A DNA stretch of 50,797 nt from Phycisphaerales bacterium. Lineage in GTDB: Bacteria > Bacteroidota > Bacteroidia > Chitinophagales > Chitinophagaceae. Where the stretch lies: contig JASGCP010000002.1 in NCBI GenBank assembly GCA_030053995.1, positions 1-50,797 on the forward strand. Reading direction: 5' to 3'. Below the pieces are notes generated by a model. The model had not been told where the DNA came from. It made no database searches and saw only the letters and a program-made list of their open reading frames with translations. The position numbers and the translations under genes are program-made. How positions within the stretch are numbered: position 1 is the stretch's first letter; each line of letters begins with the position of its first letter. Positions 48,828-50,797 of this stretch are shown piece after piece.

Positions 48828-50797
48828 TTACTTAGTCTTTGTTTTTTTTATTAATTGATTAACAATTTTATAAAGTTCTTTAATCTGTTGTGCTTGTGCT
48901 TCAATTTTTTTATCCTGTTGTTGCATTCTCTTATATAATTCTTGCGTAGCACTAACATTAAGCATACTGATTGCGTCATAATCCACCGTCTTAATATTAT
49001 TAACACGCGTACCAAAAACAAATACCTTTTGTGTGAGTGGGTCATTAACTGAAACAATACATTTAGTACTACTAACAATTTTATCAATCTTTGCATCTAC
49101 TACATGCCCTTGATCATTATACAGTCTAACTTCTTTTGCTAAATGATCGAAATGGATATTGGGAGACATCGTTATTTCATACTGTTTTTTACTAATCATT
49201 TTAACCGATTGTGCCACGGCATATACATTAGGGATAAATCCAGAAAAACTATCAGCTAAAGCATTGGGATACACTTCAGCTATTTGCTGTGCTATTACTT
49301 TTTTATATATTTTATTATTGATAATAGAATCCTTCATTTTATAATCAATAATTTTAATTTTATTCAAAGTTTCTAAGTCTTGAACACCATTACTGGTATC
49401 CTTAATATTTTTCAATCGAATATCTGATGTAACCGAATTGTTAGTAGTAATAAAAGATGCAAGTCCAGTTGTGTTTTGCAGAATAACCGTGCCATTAAAA
49501 ATTGCTGCTACGGGATTTGTCGCTCCCCCATCGCTTGCCGGGCTATTAATATCAGTTGCATCTGGATTAAAACCCTTAATATTTCCTACACCACTCCAGT
49601 TGTATGTGTTGCTACTACCAGCTACTTCTAAATAAGCTTGTGGATTTGAAACACCTATACCCACAAAAGTATCAAAAACGGCTGATATTGGATTCAGCTT
49701 ACCCACTTCTAAAGTTATGTTTGGATTGAGCACTGATTGACCTATACCAACAGAACCAATAGGATTATCAGGATCAGTAGAAGACGCCCCATTAGCATAT
49801 ACTATGTTACCAATGTTAATTGTATTATCCAACAAGGTGGCGGCTGCTGAATAATTAATATTATTACCAATAAGAACACAACCGCTAGCCGATAAACTGG
49901 GATCAATATTGTTATAGCCAATAACAATATTATTATCACCGAAATTGATTCCTACAGAATTTAGATAAGTATTATAGCTATCTTTAAACGACATATTCTT
50001 TCCTGCCTGTAATCCAATAATCACATTATTTGTACCTTCGGTTAATCCTGTATTAGGAGTATTGGATGCAGAGATTGCTGCCTGACTACCAATAATAACA
50101 TTCCCTCCCCCCTGTGATTGTAAGTTCTGAGCCGCCTCAAAACCAATTACAACATTATTAGAGCTACTAGAAATATTTTGACCTGCTTGTGTTCCAATTA
50201 CTACATTATATGAAGCAGTCCCACTAGGATAAGATGCATTACCCGCTAGTGAACCCAAATAAACATTTGCCGTTGGTGAAGAAGGTATTGTATATTTTGT
50301 CGTATCATAAGAAATAATACCAGAGAAAAAATTATTTGTTTTAAATCTCAAATCTACTTTATCTATTGTACCTAAAAAATTATTTGACCCTAAGGTAGAA
50401 TTACCACTAGTTCGCCAAGACCCATAATATCCGATTAAAGTATTTACGGTTTGTCTTGTTAGTTTCCCTGTTTGATTTTGGGTAATAACAAATGTATCTT
50501 TAGCAACAGTGCCTAATGCTAGCCCTGATATATTTAAACTGTCACTTAGAGCTGTATTAGTAACAATATTAGTCGGTCTATTTAATCTCCCACCCAAGAA
50601 AACAGTATCACCACTTTTTGTTAATCCGTTTAGTGCTGTATCTATAAATGAATTTGCTAAGCGATATTTTAAACTACCATTTTGAATCAATATAGTGTCT
50701 GTTTTTAAACCACCCAATAATCCACGGAACGATAAAGTATTAGTAGCAGTTGTTGTTAAAACGGTCGGTTGTATCAAACTACCGCCTAATAAGACAC
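48828..50797 (-). CDS. Fibre-like repeat protein with C-terminal S74 intramolecular chaperone domain; 5' end beyond window (partial)
   Basis: C-term SDIRLKNIKD...YKKVIAQQIAEVYPNAL; repeated NNVVIG/NNVIIG modules; frame open upstream of TTG 50777 (VLLGGSLIQPT...). Confidence 0.9.
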   Translation of the reverse strand, partial: VLLGGSLIQPTVLTTTATNTLSFRGLLGGLKTDTILIQNGSLKYRLANSFIDTALNGLTKSGDTVFLGGRLNRPTNIVTNTALSDSLNISGLALGTVAKDTFVITQNQTGKLTRQTVNTLIGYYGSWRTSGNSTLGSNNFLGTIDKVDLRFKTNNFFSGIISYDTTKYTIPSSPTANVYLGSLAGNASYPSGTASYNVVIGTQAGQNISSSSNNVVIGFEAAQNLQSQGGGNVIIGSQAAISASNTPNTGLTEGTNNVIIGLQAGKNMSFKDSYNTYLNSVGINFGDNNIVIGYNNIDPSLSASGCVLIGNNINYSAAATLLDNTINIGNIVYANGASSTDPDNPIGSVGIGQSVLNPNITLEVGKLNPISAVFDTFVGIGVSNPQAYLEVAGSSNTYNWSGVGNIKGFNPDATDINSPASDGGATNPVAAIFNGTVILQNTTGLASFITTNNSVTSDIRLKNIKDTSNGVQDLETLNKIKIIDYKMKDSIINNKIYKKVIAQQIAEVYPNALADSFSGFIPNVYAVAQSVKMISKKQYEITMSPNIHFDHLAKEVRLYNDQGHVVDAKIDKIVSSTKCIVSVNDPLTQKVFVFGTRVNNIKTVDYDAISMLNVSATQELYKRMQQQDKKIEAQAQQIKELYKIVNQLIKKTKTK

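Noticed and set aside
48828-50797. Prophage tail-fibre interpretation
   Set aside because: No other phage genes (capsid, terminase, baseplate, integrase) in the adjacent 50 kb; neighbours are core metabolic genes.
1-50797. CRISPR arrays, tRNA/rRNA genes, transposons, toxin-antitoxin or defence modules
   Set aside because: Scanned intergenic regions by eye; no regularly spaced repeats, cloverleaf-like sequences, transposase or recognised defence motifs seen. A tRNAscan-SE/Infernal run would be decisive.

Overview
AT-rich Bacteroidota chromosomal window, probably Chitinophagaceae/Sphingobacteriia-like judging by the TonB/ExbBD and Gld protein types. It is almost entirely core genes and is tightly packed. 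Contents include: a 5'-truncated DUF5618-like gene followed by a decayed intergenic inverted repeat; mutL-der; a TonB-dependent receptor; pyrR-pyrB-coaD; ispD; prfB with a programmed +1 frameshift; pyrF; the type IX secretion/gliding core porT-gldN-gldM-gldL-gldK; pyrE-bshC; pyrH; radA; kdpFABC, including a 26-aa kdpF missing from the ORF track; maf; a thiolase-queG-bioA overlapping trio; two glycosyltransferases; an APC permease; malQ; rsmG; an orphan ABC-2 permease; an NHL-repeat protein; a protoheme farnesyltransferase; exbB-exbD-exbD-tonB with a strong terminator hairpin; a UbiD-family decarboxylase; and a large S74 (endosialidase-chaperone) protein cut by the window end. I saw no CRISPR array, rRNA, tRNA, transposase, prophage cluster or obvious defence island. 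The observations most worth checking are the prfB frameshift, the T9SS core bracketed by pyrE and pyrF, the hidden kdpF with no kdpDE nearby, the DUF5618/inverted-repeat locus, the non-phage S74 fibre-like protein, and an in-frame 18-bp tandem duplication in a glycosyltransferase. No clear undescribed system was found.
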